A stretch of 32,924 bases of DNA from Flammeovirgaceae bacterium BBD 1991-12 (GTDB lineage Bacteria; Bacteroidota; Bacteroidia; Cytophagales; Cyclobacteriaceae): NCBI GenBank assembly GCA_001657315.1, contig LYSV01000075.1, forward strand, positions 1 through 32,924. Reading direction: 5' to 3'. Shown here in pieces: positions 1-9,310 of this stretch; position 1 is the first letter of the stretch; each line of letters opens with the position of its first letter. Position numbers and translations under genes: made by a program. The notes beneath the pieces were generated by a model. That model did no database searches. It had not been told where the DNA came from and was given only the letters and a program-made list of their open reading frames with translations.

Positions 1-91
1 CTTCATGCATTTTTCAAATGTGACCACTCGCGATGACGGTCATTTTATGGCAAGAAGTACTTTTGACTTTTTCCTTATCCGATATTCACGT

Positions 92-2902
92 CTATAACTG
101 AATGCTGATCTCCTCGCCCTGGTAGCTGACTGTTTTTAAGGGTTGTACCGAGAGGTCCATGCCTTTCCCATTGTCCTCCTCTGCCAGAACGATATTGAAA
201 TTCAACGTTTCCTGCATCCCTTTATAACTGCCCTTCCGTTTCTTAATGCTCAGCATCCTTTCCGCATCATTCCAATGGAGATCTATTGCTGAGTACTTTC
301 CATTTTCATAATTGTAATTGTCCCCCTCATCGTTATACAGTGTAAAGGTGGCGTCGGCTCCGGGATAGATGCGTATCTCCATGGCGCCTTCATACTCCTG
401 TTCCGCATATTGGATGTCCGGGATCATGGGAAGGATCGAACCAGTCCTGATGTAGAGGGGCATCCTGTCGAGAGGGCATTTCATGGTTACATTCTGGCCT
501 CCTTCATGCTGTTCATTGGTCCAGAAGTTGTACCAGTCTGCTCCGTGAGGCAGGTAAGTGGAGACATTGAAGATGGTGGAGTCAATTTTTAATGGCGTGG
601 GTATCCTCCAGCCAAAATCCAGCACCGCTGCATAAATATCGTCGTAGTACTCAAGTTTAAAGTCGTACAGCCGGTCGGCCTCCAGCACCACTTCGGTGGT
701 GTTCAGTATTTCCGCCCGGCTGTTCCAGTCATCGATCACCAGCTGCCCATCGATCCAAAGCCTCACCCCATCATCCGAAGAGGTGACAAATTCATACCTG
801 CCGGCTGCTTTGGTCCTGAGCTGACCGGTGTAGCGAATTGAAAATGAGTCGACCGGCATTCCCTCAAATGGTGCAAGGGCATGACGGAACCGGATCTGGT
901 CAACCGTTTTTTCGTATACCTTTGTTTCGAAATTCCTGCCCTTAAAATACTCCGCCTTCACCTGTCCCTGAACCCCTTCCGGTGAATAGAGATCATCCGC
1001 AGCGATAGTGCCTACTTCCGGATGGTACATCCAGTGTGTTACCGGTGACACCAGGATCGAAGGCCCGAATAGAAATACGTTGTCAAGGTCATATACCTTT
1101 TGGTCTTTTGGGAAATCCATGACCAGCCCTCTCATCAGGGTATAGTCGTTATCAGAGATCTGGTGGGCCGTGGAATAGATATAAGGCATCAATCTGTAGC
1201 GCAGGCGGCTGAACCTGGCCATGCTCCGGTAAAATTTTGTCTCAGGCCCTCCAAACTGCCAGATCTCCCTCGGAGTGTTGGACCCGTGGGACCGGAAGAC
1301 AGGATTGAATACACCAAACTGGAACCACCTTGTATAGAGCTCGGCATAAGCCGGATCCCTGCAGCCTTTGCTGTACAGGCCGCCCACAGTGTTCACCAGC
1401 CACCCGCCGATATCGTGCGTCCAGTAGGGGATACCGGCCATGCTGAAGTTGAGTCCTGCCGGGATCTGTGTACGCAGTGTCTCGTAGCTGGCCACAATAT
1501 CCCCGGACCACGTAATGGCGCCATACCTTTGCTGTCCTCCAAAAGCCGAGCGCGTAAGTATACACACCCGCTTGTCTTCTGAAGCATTACGTTGATTTTC
1601 ATATACCCCTTTGGTATGTACCAGTGAAAATGGATTCATATACCGTACAGCGGAGCCGAGGTGAATGTTGCCTGCCTGCCGTGTGCCCTGTTCCATGTGG
1701 TATGGGCTGGACACTTCCCAGTAATCCGGCTCCGACCCGTCCATCCACCAGGCATCCACCCCTATGGAAAAGAGGTTCTTTTGCATGTGCTTCCAGTAAA
1801 TATCCCTTGCAGCCGGGTTAAAGGCATCGTACAGGATGCGTGGACCGCCGTGATGGTCATAGATAAAGTTGTTTTGGATCATTTCCTGGCCTACTCTGGT
1901 GTCTTTACCCAGCATGGGCCATACTACGATCATGAAGCGGGTGTTCAATTCATTGTGAAGGGTGTTGATCATTTCTTCAGGGTCGGGGTAATCCGTATTG
2001 TTCATTACCATAGAGCTCCACTGCCTGTAATCATCACCCCAATAGCGCCAGTCCTGTACTACCACGTCCAGCGGCAGGTTACGCTCCCGGTAGCCCCGGG
2101 CAATGCCAAGTACCTCCTCCTGATTTTTGTATCGTTCCTTGCTCTGCCAGTAGCCGTAGGCCCATTTGGGGAACATAGGGGCCTTTCCGGTCAGGTAACG
2201 GTAGCCACCTACGGCTTCATCCATGGTATTGCCGGAGATAAGATAGTAATCGATGCCATCACCCACCTCCGACCAGAACGTAGTCTTCCCCGTCGTGTCT
2301 TTAAAGGTAGTTTTGGAATAATTGTCCCAGAGTATGCCATAGCCCCGGGAAGATATGAGGAATGGATTTACAGCTTCCAGGTTCGACTGAACGAGCAGCC
2401 TTTCTTTACCTCTCAGGTTGAGGTGACCGTCCTGGAACTGCCCCAGCCCATAGAGTCCTTCATCTTCTTCCACAAGGAATTGTTGTTCCACGCTCCATGC
2501 ATTTTCATCAAACTCCTGAAAGGGCTCAAACTGATGTGACAGCTCTTGGACCAGGCGGCTGCCGTCTGCCCTGAAAAAGGCCAGCTGTCCCGTACGTGTG
2601 GAGTATCGTACCTCCAGCGCGCCGGAGTGCAGGCTCAGGTAGTCGCCTTTTTCCACCACGGTGATGGAAAGCACCTGCTTTTGCTCTGGATCAACCATGA
2701 GGCTTTCTCTAAGTGACAGTGAGTCTGTGCTACAGCGGAATATCCTCACCATATCTTCTCTGAAAAAGTCAATCAAAAGAGTGCCCTTTTCGGATTTGAT
2801 CACCACGCCGGAGTCATGTTTCGTGTAATCGACCGAAGGTGAGCAGCCCAGGAGAGCTACACCTAAAAGGATGATCAAAGAACTGTGTATTAATCGATTC
2901 AT
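92..2902 (-). CDS. GH31 alpha-xylosidase/alpha-glucosidase-like lipoprotein with internal PA14 domain
   Basis: This is a secreted family 31 glycosidase, probably an alpha-xylosidase or alpha-glucosidase anchored as a lipoprotein (signal residues 1-20, lipobox LLGC with Cys20). The GH31 barrel carries WWMDGSEPD, whose Asp388 is the expected nucleophile, and WSGDI, whose Asp468 is the expected acid/base. A PA14 module (about 650-765, with the SSDDGVRLWIDGQLVIDDW core) splits the C-terminal beta-sandwich between VSPVTHW and STYLPHGADWYNFWT. The length of 936 residues fits GH31 plus PA14. It is the last gene of a three-gene minus-strand operon, 16 nt after the GH2 gene. The ATG at 2902 places the signal peptide exactly. 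Family and catalytic residues are seen directly; xyloglucan-type substrate is an inference from the WW-D-x-x-E-P-D motif seen in alpha-xylosidases. Confidence 0.93.
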   Translation of the reverse strand: MNRLIHSSLIILLGVALLGCSPSVDYTKHDSGVVIKSEKGTLLIDFFREDMVRIFRCSTDSLSLRESLMVDPEQKQVLSITVVEKGDYLSLHSGALEVRYSTRTGQLAFFRADGSRLVQELSHQFEPFQEFDENAWSVEQQFLVEEDEGLYGLGQFQDGHLNLRGKERLLVQSNLEAVNPFLISSRGYGILWDNYSKTTFKDTTGKTTFWSEVGDGIDYYLISGNTMDEAVGGYRYLTGKAPMFPKWAYGYWQSKERYKNQEEVLGIARGYRERNLPLDVVVQDWRYWGDDYRQWSSMVMNNTDYPDPEEMINTLHNELNTRFMIVVWPMLGKDTRVGQEMIQNNFIYDHHGGPRILYDAFNPAARDIYWKHMQKNLFSIGVDAWWMDGSEPDYWEVSSPYHMEQGTRQAGNIHLGSAVRYMNPFSLVHTKGVYENQRNASEDKRVCILTRSAFGGQQRYGAITWSGDIVASYETLRTQIPAGLNFSMAGIPYWTHDIGGWLVNTVGGLYSKGCRDPAYAELYTRWFQFGVFNPVFRSHGSNTPREIWQFGGPETKFYRSMARFSRLRYRLMPYIYSTAHQISDNDYTLMRGLVMDFPKDQKVYDLDNVFLFGPSILVSPVTHWMYHPEVGTIAADDLYSPEGVQGQVKAEYFKGRNFETKVYEKTVDQIRFRHALAPFEGMPVDSFSIRYTGQLRTKAAGRYEFVTSSDDGVRLWIDGQLVIDDWNSRAEILNTTEVVLEADRLYDFKLEYYDDIYAAVLDFGWRIPTPLKIDSTIFNVSTYLPHGADWYNFWTNEQHEGGQNVTMKCPLDRMPLYIRTGSILPMIPDIQYAEQEYEGAMEIRIYPGADATFTLYNDEGDNYNYENGKYSAIDLHWNDAERMLSIKKRKGSYKGMQETLNFNIVLAEEDNGKGMDLSVQPLKTVSYQGEEISIQL

Positions 2903-2918
2903 ATAGTAAATGGAAGTC

Positions 2919-5039
2919 TTACTGAACTGAAAAACTTCTGTAGCTTCTCACCGTATCCGTGGGTAGGACCACCGTTGAGATGAGCTGGTACTCCCCCGGT
3001 TCTTCCGGTATTTTGATGGTAAAATCCACGACCTTCTTGCCAAAGCTTTCCACTGAGATCTGCTGTTCCTGATTGATGACCACGTCTCCGGATCTCAGGA
3101 GCTGAAGGGAAAGGCCCCCGCTCCAGTCATGCGGGTAGTCATTGATGATATGTACCGGCAGGCGCAGTTCAGATCCTCCGTCCGTTGACCTTTCCCACCA
3201 GTCGATCATGTTACATAACGGAGCGAATTTCGGTTTCACGTACCTGAGCAGAAAAGGATCGATGGTAAGCTGCTCCACATCCAGGAAAATGTCGCTGGTC
3301 TGGCCCCGGGGCTCTACGGAACGCGAATACGTCAGGCCGCAAAAGTGCATGATAGCCGCGCAGCGGCGATGACATCGCCAGTATTCAGTAAGTATGCCTA
3401 CGTTCTCTGCCCTGATCCTGCGGCGTTCATCGGGAGTCAGGTCGTTGCCCCACAAGGTGGAGTAGACCTTTTCAGTCAATGTGGTGGGTGTTCCGTCGCG
3501 GTTGATCCAAAGCCAGTCATATTCATTGATGATCACTGCATTTTCGTAACGCGAACCGTCCTTTTTCGGCACATGCTCGTTCGGGTCATTATGAGGCAAC
3601 CGTAGTGTATCGAAGAAATCTGCCATGTATCCTCTTGCAGAAGGTTTCTCCCCCCTGAAGTAGTTGTAGAAAAGATAAGGATGCGACTCTATCGGGTCCG
3701 TTTCGGCCTGGGGCGGAGAAAAACCATTGTCCCACGGCCGGTTGGACAGGTCCAGGGAGCGTACCTTTCGAATGGCCTTGCCGGACTCTTCCGAAACCGT
3801 TTCATTTTGTGCATCCCAGATCACTACACCAGGATGATTCCACCGCTCCCGCATCCACTTTTCAAATTCTACCTCCAGGGAAGCGGAAAATACACCGTAC
3901 TGGTACCAGTACAGGTATTCGTCCTGTATCAGGAAGCCGGTCTCATCGGCTATATCGTACCATATTTCAGGGGGAAAACCGATGGAATACCGAATGCTGT
4001 TCCAGTTCATTTTTTTAAAGGAGAGGTGCAGGTTTTTAACCCAATCGCGGTCCCATGGCAGTTGCCCCCGGTTTTCGTCTTCAAAAAACCGGAAGATGGT
4101 CACATTTGTGCCCAGCATGGAATAGGGCTTGTCGTTGAGCAGCGCCATTTTCTTTTCCGGATCGAAGGTGAAGCTGCGCATGCCGAACCTGTGACTTTTT
4201 GTATCACTGCCTGTGGATAGCTTTAAAGTGTATAAGAACGGATTTTCAGGACTCCAGAGCTGACAGCCCTTCATGCCTATGGTGAAGTCGATAATGTTTT
4301 TGCGATCCATTGCCAGGTACGTCGAAATGGAGCTGCCGGAGGCCACGGTTTTTCCGGACGCACTCTCCTTTATGGAATAGTCCAGCGCAAAACCCTCTCC
4401 GTTCCTGTCACTCCTGATCTCTGCCACTACCCGTACTTCTTCCTTTTCGATATCCGGGACAATCTGTACATTTTCAATAAAAGGGTAGTTGGAAAGGATG
4501 AGCTTTACGTCATCATAGATACCTGCAAAATGGAAACGCTTTTCCAGGTCCGTTCTGTCATTGGGGATGGAATCCGGGATATCGAATTCCGTGGCGCCGG
4601 TGCGTATTACCAACTCATTTTCCTGTCCGGGAGGGTTGAGGTGATCTTTGATATTGAACCAGGAGGGGGTAAGACACCAGGGGTTGTATCCGGCGTCCCT
4701 GCCATTTACAAATACGCGTGTGCCGTATTTGGCCTTGTTGATCTTCAGGAGTACTACCTCATTATCGTCGTTTTCAGCCAGAGTGAACGTTTTTCGGTAC
4801 CAGTAGTAGTTCCGTTCGCTGAACCGGGTACCTGTACTGTCAAAGGCAGGTTCTGCCATCGATACGATACCGGGCACAGGGATGGTCCGGTCAAACTGCT
4901 TTGGTATTTTACCGGCGGCCAGGCCATCCGTAATCTGCCATGTGCCGTTCAGGTTTATCACTGTCCTTTCCCTGTCACTGTTCTTTTGACAGGCACACAG
5001 GACGGTCAGTATCAAAATGATCAAATAAGATGGTTTCAA
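2919..5039 (-). CDS. GH2 family glycosidase lipoprotein (beta-galactosidase/beta-glucuronidase-like)
   Basis: This 706-residue lipoprotein has the GH2 architecture. A lipid signal (lipobox LCAC, Cys17) is followed by the sugar-binding jelly roll (about 27-180, with RNYYWYRKTFTL), an immunoglobulin-like domain (about 190-290) and the TIM barrel. The acid/base Glu413 lies in WDAQNE and the likely nucleophile Glu506 in IINEYDW. Retaining beta-glycoside hydrolysis outside the cytoplasm is expected. Beta-galactosidase, glucuronidase or arabinosidase activity cannot be separated from sequence alone. It sits between the GH140-like gene (25 nt upstream) and the GH31 gene (16 nt downstream), so all three are probably cotranscribed. 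A C-terminal beta-sandwich (about 615-706) closes the protein. Confidence 0.9.
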   Translation of the reverse strand: MKPSYLIILILTVLCACQKNSDRERTVINLNGTWQITDGLAAGKIPKQFDRTIPVPGIVSMAEPAFDSTGTRFSERNYYWYRKTFTLAENDDNEVVLLKINKAKYGTRVFVNGRDAGYNPWCLTPSWFNIKDHLNPPGQENELVIRTGATEFDIPDSIPNDRTDLEKRFHFAGIYDDVKLILSNYPFIENVQIVPDIEKEEVRVVAEIRSDRNGEGFALDYSIKESASGKTVASGSSISTYLAMDRKNIIDFTIGMKGCQLWSPENPFLYTLKLSTGSDTKSHRFGMRSFTFDPEKKMALLNDKPYSMLGTNVTIFRFFEDENRGQLPWDRDWVKNLHLSFKKMNWNSIRYSIGFPPEIWYDIADETGFLIQDEYLYWYQYGVFSASLEVEFEKWMRERWNHPGVVIWDAQNETVSEESGKAIRKVRSLDLSNRPWDNGFSPPQAETDPIESHPYLFYNYFRGEKPSARGYMADFFDTLRLPHNDPNEHVPKKDGSRYENAVIINEYDWLWINRDGTPTTLTEKVYSTLWGNDLTPDERRRIRAENVGILTEYWRCHRRCAAIMHFCGLTYSRSVEPRGQTSDIFLDVEQLTIDPFLLRYVKPKFAPLCNMIDWWERSTDGGSELRLPVHIINDYPHDWSGGLSLQLLRSGDVVINQEQQISVESFGKKVVDFTIKIPEEPGEYQLISTVVLPTDTVRSYRSFSVQ

Positions 5040-5064
5040 TGGAAATTTCAGGTTAGCTACGTTC

Positions 5065-7092
5065 CTATTCTGTGAGTTCTATCTTTCCAAACACGTTGGC
5101 GTTCATCCAGCTGTCCAATCCGTTCGGCACTGTGCCGATGAAATTCTCACGGCCGTTCCCGTCATCATCACAGTAGGCTATGGAGAAGCCCATGACCTTG
5201 CCGGTTTGCAGCTTCTTTTTGTCGTTGTTCAGGTCATATTCGAATTGATCGCCGTAAATATCCAGCGCCAGCTCCCATACAAGTGTGTTTCCCCTGCGGC
5301 CAATGGCCACTTCCATATGATCGTCAAAGAAAAGCGGCTTTCCTTCTTTTCCCCAGTCTACCACCCTTCCGTCTTTCGCAGCGATATGATAGGCAAAGGC
5401 GTTATGGTTCTTTTTATGATCTCCACCGGAGTGATCCTCATCAATGAATACCTCCAGCAGGTCATCTTCCCAGTAGTCCTTTAGTGGATCCGTTGTGTCA
5501 TCTACCAGTTGGTCATCCTCCGTTTCTACCAGCAGGTACAGCTTGTCTTCTGTCCATAACGCTTTAAAGCGCCCGCTGAAGTCACCTTCGGAAAGTGTTG
5601 CGGGTTCTTCCAGCCATTCGTGAGCTATGGTTGCCCATTCGGCCTGTTCCCATATGTTGTCCACTTTACCGTCCATTTCAGGTGTTGTGCCCACCCGGGC
5701 TGCCAGATAGTGGTGTTCCGAAGACTCCAGGACCAGTACCCAATCATTGCTTCCGGTACTGTTCCTGCCGGGAGTGGTAAAGGAATGTTTGTCCATACCA
5801 CGAAGGAAGCCTTTGCCACTCTTTGAATATTTCCCGTTGGTAGGGTCATACCATCGGGCTGTCAGGTGTTGGGTGTTGGTGCCGGGCATGACTTCAAAGG
5901 TTCTGACATCTTCCTGAGAGGGCGGAACATAGATCACCGTGCTGAGCTTATCCGGGGTTTGTGCAGCGGTCAGGTAGCTGGTTTTACCGTACACTCCGGC
6001 CCCCGAGGTGATGATCAGGCCGTCGATGTCCGGCACAAGATCGAACCATTTTCTGTCCTCGAAGAACTTGCGAAAATATCCCATCTGGATAGCACCCGGC
6101 ATGTTCTTCACTTTGCGCCATTCAGGGGTCACCTTCCAGTTCCAGCTTCCATATGCGTGTCCACAGCCGCCTCCCAGTACGGACCAGTAGGCCTGTCGTC
6201 GTACCACGGCAGGGAAATCAAGCTCATCCGGGTTTTGGGCTTTGCCATCCCCTTCGTATTGAGATTCTCCCAGAAGAAAGGGCCGTACAGGCCTTTTAAA
6301 GTATTCGATATGGTTGACCTCATATACCTCCAGCATTTCACCTCTGTTAAGTATGGTCAACCAAACATCTTTTCCGGCGTAGTAGGTATAGGTCATGGAA
6401 AAATCCAGCCAACCCTGTGAGGAATAGGGGAGAACGTCACTGCTGGAATGCGATGACGCTGCGTGAAAGGTTTGTAGCTGATGGGGGCTGTGCTTTTCAA
6501 TGTTCACCGCCATCTCGCGATAATGATCCAGATGCCCTCCAGGATCGTTGTCCCCTCCCAGTATCCACATCACGTTCTGCAGGTCGTGAAATTTTTTTCC
6601 CAGATAGTTGCCGAACAAACCGGCCTTTTCAGCTCCATTTTCGGTCAGGGGCTCTGCCCAGTCCCCACCACAGCATCCTTTCCAGACGGCCGTAATGGCG
6701 ATCACCAGCCCCATTTTTTCAGCCTCCCTTACTACTTCGTATACATGGTCAAAATAGGGGTCGCTGGGGGTACTCAGGTCTGTGTAGGAAGTGAAGGGTT
6801 CGTCACCGTAGTGATTTTTGAGACTTTCCTCCGGATTGTCCAGCAGCGAAACCTGTATGACGTTGAATCCCTGATCCTTGCGGATCTGCATCAGCTCCAC
6901 AGCCTCTTCCTTCGAAAGGTTGGTGAACAGCCTCCATGCCGTCTCGGCATTGTAGAAGAAGGGAGCGTTGTTCTGATCTACCAGATACCGGCCGTTATCG
7001 CTGATCTTAACAGGAAATGCAGGTCTGGAGGAGGAAGTGGCTCCCGTTGAGATCAGGACCAGCAGAGAGAGTGTAAAAAGAGTTAACTTCAT
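5065..7092 (-). CDS. DUF4038/GH140-like glycosidase with CBM9-like C-terminal domain
   Basis: This is an exported enzyme related to the apiosidase (GH140, DUF4038) family. The N-terminal part contains FPVKISDNGRYLVDQNNAPF, a family hallmark. An (alpha/beta)8 barrel follows, with the putative catalytic Asp181 in WILGGDNDP and Glu276 in LLGESQYEG. Next comes the beta-sandwich often called the putative collagen-binding domain (about 360-450) and a CBM9-like sugar-binding domain to the end (about 460-675). I chose the ATG at 7092 because it gives a clean Sec signal peptide (MKLTLFTLSLLVLISTGATS). An in-frame ATG at 7128 adds 12 residues ahead of the signal and is less likely. It heads the three-gene glycosidase operon. 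Apiose specificity is inferred from family resemblance only, and other DUF4038 proteins may differ. Confidence 0.85.
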   Translation of the reverse strand: MKLTLFTLSLLVLISTGATSSSRPAFPVKISDNGRYLVDQNNAPFFYNAETAWRLFTNLSKEEAVELMQIRKDQGFNVIQVSLLDNPEESLKNHYGDEPFTSYTDLSTPSDPYFDHVYEVVREAEKMGLVIAITAVWKGCCGGDWAEPLTENGAEKAGLFGNYLGKKFHDLQNVMWILGGDNDPGGHLDHYREMAVNIEKHSPHQLQTFHAASSHSSSDVLPYSSQGWLDFSMTYTYYAGKDVWLTILNRGEMLEVYEVNHIEYFKRPVRPFLLGESQYEGDGKAQNPDELDFPAVVRRQAYWSVLGGGCGHAYGSWNWKVTPEWRKVKNMPGAIQMGYFRKFFEDRKWFDLVPDIDGLIITSGAGVYGKTSYLTAAQTPDKLSTVIYVPPSQEDVRTFEVMPGTNTQHLTARWYDPTNGKYSKSGKGFLRGMDKHSFTTPGRNSTGSNDWVLVLESSEHHYLAARVGTTPEMDGKVDNIWEQAEWATIAHEWLEEPATLSEGDFSGRFKALWTEDKLYLLVETEDDQLVDDTTDPLKDYWEDDLLEVFIDEDHSGGDHKKNHNAFAYHIAAKDGRVVDWGKEGKPLFFDDHMEVAIGRRGNTLVWELALDIYGDQFEYDLNNDKKKLQTGKVMGFSIAYCDDDGNGRENFIGTVPNGLDSWMNANVFGKIELTE

Positions 7093-7395
7093 CAGGTGTG
7101 TTAAAGGTCTTTGTAATAGGTCATTCACAAACTAAAGACTAAAAACACTCAAAAGCCATCGTCTTTTCTTATCAGCCTACGGGTTATCGCGAGAATACGC
7201 GGTGCTTTCGTAAGTTATAATCTGACAGTTGTAGAAACCTTCCCGTGATTTTCAGCTCCGTCGTCATTAAAAAAGATCACGGTAGAATACTAAAATAAGT
7301 CAAACTCAAGAACTGGAAAATTTGGGTTTTTGGAAAGAGAACGGTGAGCGGGATTAGCTTTTAAGAGAGATTTTATGCACTAAACAAGGACATGC
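7093..7395. other. Gene-free leader of the glycosidase operon
   Basis: This intergenic stretch upstream of the minus-strand glycosidase operon holds no credible coding sequence. It must contain the operon promoter, but I could not identify a convincing Bacteroidota -33/-7 pair. A 7-bp inverted repeat, CCGTGAT at 7243-7249 and ATCACGG at 7276-7282, is a weak operator candidate. Confidence 0.5.
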
Positions 7396-7432
7396 TTAAA
7401 AAGAAAAGGTTTCCTGCGTATCAGGAAACCTT
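7394..7432 (-). terminator. Rho-independent terminator, minus strand
   Basis: A perfect 11-bp stem, AAGGTTTCCTG at 7406-7416 and CAGGAAACCTT at 7422-7432, encloses a 5-nt loop. On the minus strand it is followed by a T-rich run (TTTTCTTTTT), the classic intrinsic terminator layout. It would stop transcripts arriving from the PIG-L/sigma genes before they enter the glycosidase operon. Confidence 0.75.
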
Positions 7433-7530
7433 AACCCAATTTAATCTAAAATAAACCCATATACCTTATAAACTCCGAGTTGAAGAAATTGTTTTGAAAA
7501 AAACAGTTTTTTTTACAGATATCAGAATTG

Positions 7531-7780
7531 TCGGGTGTATTTCCAATTGTCACGTCTTCAATCAGATAAGCATTTATTGTAATATGTCGGTAATATTCAT
7601 AATCGAAAATGGGAAAATTTGTGCAACACTCTTTTTTTTAGTCATCTCGTAGTGTAAACGGAGAGATCTTTGCCCCGAAGCAGGTAAACGTGTCTTTTCT
7701 TTATGGCAAAGATATCTTCACTACGTTGCGATATGACTTAACGGGTTTAATGCAAACGCAACAATTTGAAATACACCCGA
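7531..7780. mobile_element. MITE-like element, 250 bp, with ~30-bp terminal inverted repeats and ATTG duplication
   Basis: The two ends are inverted repeats. Reading inward, 25 of 30 positions match, starting with 13 identical bases (TCGGGTGTATTTC) at 7531-7543 and again, inverted, at 7768-7780. Both sides are flanked by the tetramer ATTG (7527-7530 and 7781-7784), as a 4-bp target duplication would leave. Inside lies a compound dyad: AGTCAT 7640-7645 with ATGACT 7733-7738, CGTAGTG 7648-7654 with CACTACG 7719-7725, and ATCTTTGCC 7666-7674 with GGCAAAGAT 7705-7713. No transposase fragment or ORF of note is inside. I infer a non-autonomous transposon or IS remnant; a regulatory RNA fold is the alternative. 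Confidence 0.55.
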
Positions 7781-7840
7781 ATTGTCTTACACCATGAGCA
7801 TGGTAATTTCCCCAGGATCCGGTTTCTCAATGATCAAAAA

Positions 7841-8659
7841 TCAGTTTTCAAAAACATCCGTACCTCCCTTGCCCTGATCAAAAACCGGCCGCAGGTGGAG
7901 AACAGTGTCTACTGTATTGAGTAGGAAAAGGTCTTCCATTTCCTCACGGGTAAATTGTGATTCGTGGCAGAAAAGGGCTGACCTGGCCCGCTCTTTGTCT
8001 TCTTCAGAAAATGTGATGCTGTACGTGAGCAAAGACCTTCGGGTGGACAATGTATTGCGGAGCAGACCTTGTGCCAGGTCTGTTTTGAGCGGTGGCAGCG
8101 TCTTTTGGTTCCGGTACGGCACGCCAAAGTAAAACAGCTGACCTGTGAGCATGGCGTTTTCCTGTTGGTACAGTTCAGTGATTACGTTGCTTACTATTCT
8201 ATGATCGATATGACCATAATACCCACCCGGATCCCACGTGATAACGGCATCAGGACGTAAGTGTATAAGAATGCTGTCAAGAAGGTTATGGAGTTCAGTA
8301 AACTTATCTGCCTGTCCCAGGCTTCCGTCTTCAAGGCCAAGCAATACCGGAGGGTGGATGCCTGGTCGCTCCGCCGCACAACGCGCTTCATGGGCACGCG
8401 CCTGCGCCAGCGACTCTCCGGCTGGGATATTGGCATGCCCACGTACGCCCTTGCTGCCATCCGTAGCAATGATCAGATATACCTCAGCATTTTGACGTGC
8501 ATACCTGGCCAGCATGGGTGCCACCACGGATTCATCATCTGCATGAGCAAATACAGCTACCAGTACTTTTTTTTCTCCTTTTTCATGTTGTCCATCAGCG
8601 GTGAACGCTAGGTAGATGAGCAGAATAATGGCCGGCAGCGTCTTGTATTTCCTCACCAT
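7841..8659 (-). CDS. PIG-L family deacetylase, exported
   Basis: This is a zinc-dependent N-acetylglucosaminyl deacetylase-like protein of the PIG-L/LmbE family. The first metal motif appears as AHADDE (His39, Asp42), with alanine in place of the usual proline. The second is GHIDH (His150, His153), in a normal family position. A hydrophobic leader (about residues 7-23) points to export across the inner membrane. The 272-residue length fits the family. It lies 21 nt after the ECF sigma gene and may be its cotranscribed target. Members of this family act on N-acetyl groups of sugars or sugar conjugates; the actual substrate here is unknown. Confidence 0.87.
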   Translation of the reverse strand: MVRKYKTLPAIILLIYLAFTADGQHEKGEKKVLVAVFAHADDESVVAPMLARYARQNAEVYLIIATDGSKGVRGHANIPAGESLAQARAHEARCAAERPGIHPPVLLGLEDGSLGQADKFTELHNLLDSILIHLRPDAVITWDPGGYYGHIDHRIVSNVITELYQQENAMLTGQLFYFGVPYRNQKTLPPLKTDLAQGLLRNTLSTRRSLLTYSITFSEEDKERARSALFCHESQFTREEMEDLFLLNTVDTVLHLRPVFDQGKGGTDVFEN

Positions 8660-8680
8660 TCTGACAACTATATAACCTGG

Positions 8681-9310
8681 CTAATTCAGGTAACTTCTCA
8701 AGGAGTTGATGCCCTTATACACCAGATTACGAGCGGATTTTATGTTTGACATCTCCATGAGCTCGGCAAGTCTGGCGTAGGATACATTCTCAAAATAGAA
8801 ATAATGAATGGCCATTCTTTGCCGTTCCGGTAATTGCTTCATGGCTGATCGGAGTTTCTGAATAGTTTCTTTCTTTTTTTGCTCCTCGATCATGGTGAAT
8901 TCAAAAGGCAGCTCCTCTTCGAAGCTTTCTTCCTGCCACTCATCAATAGTCTCATACCGGTTTTCCTTCTTGAGATACCGGGCCAGTTTCCTTTTAATGG
9001 ACAAGGACAGGTATGCCTGTATGGAATGGGTAGTGCCCAGGTTTCTGCGGTTCCGGTGGATCGTGATGAACAGATCCTGTATACAATCCTTGATCAGGCT
9101 TTTGTCCGGTGAAAACTGAAGAGCGTTGCGGCATAAAAGATCATAGTAGCTGCTATAGATATAACTAAAGGCCACCTCGTTGCCTTCCCTGAATCTGTTC
9201 CAAACTTCAAATTCCTCTACGTGGCCGAATTGTCGTACCCAACGGGCCGGGCCGGTGTTTTGGGTAAGGGTAAGATGATCTGCTGAGCTTTCCACTTCTA
9301 TATAATTCAT
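8681..9310 (-). CDS. ECF-type RNA polymerase sigma-70 factor
   Basis: This is a 209-residue extracytoplasmic-function sigma factor. Region 2 (about 38-105) has the acidic helix with IKDCIQDLFITIHRNRR. Region 4 (about 148-205) has QLPERQRMAIHYFYFENVSYARLAELM followed by the DNA-reading helix. A non-standard N-terminal extension of about 35 residues precedes region 2. Bacteroidota often pair such sigma factors with a FecR-type anti-sigma and SusC/SusD genes; neither is present here. Instead, a 43-residue membrane protein gene overlaps its start codon by ATGA and a PIG-L gene follows. The ATG at 9310 is supported by that overlap. Confidence 0.9.
   Translation of the reverse strand: MNYIEVESSADHLTLTQNTGPARWVRQFGHVEEFEVWNRFREGNEVAFSYIYSSYYDLLCRNALQFSPDKSLIKDCIQDLFITIHRNRRNLGTTHSIQAYLSLSIKRKLARYLKKENRYETIDEWQEESFEEELPFEFTMIEEQKKKETIQKLRSAMKQLPERQRMAIHYFYFENVSYARLAELMEMSNIKSARNLVYKGINSLRSYLN

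Noticed and set aside
1661-2539. Long plus-strand ORF (292 aa)
   Set aside because: It lies opposite the GH31 gene, which has signal peptide, catalytic motifs and full domains; the plus-strand translation has no recognisable motif.
3681-5075. Two plus-strand ORFs of 179-181 aa
   Set aside because: They are antisense to the complete GH2 gene and show no family features.
5866-6420. Plus-strand ORF (184 aa)
   Set aside because: It is antisense to the GH140-like gene, which is better supported by motifs and signal peptide.
7093-7128. Upstream ATG of the GH140-like gene (7128)
   Set aside because: The extra 12 residues would precede the signal peptide; the ATG at 7092 starts it directly.
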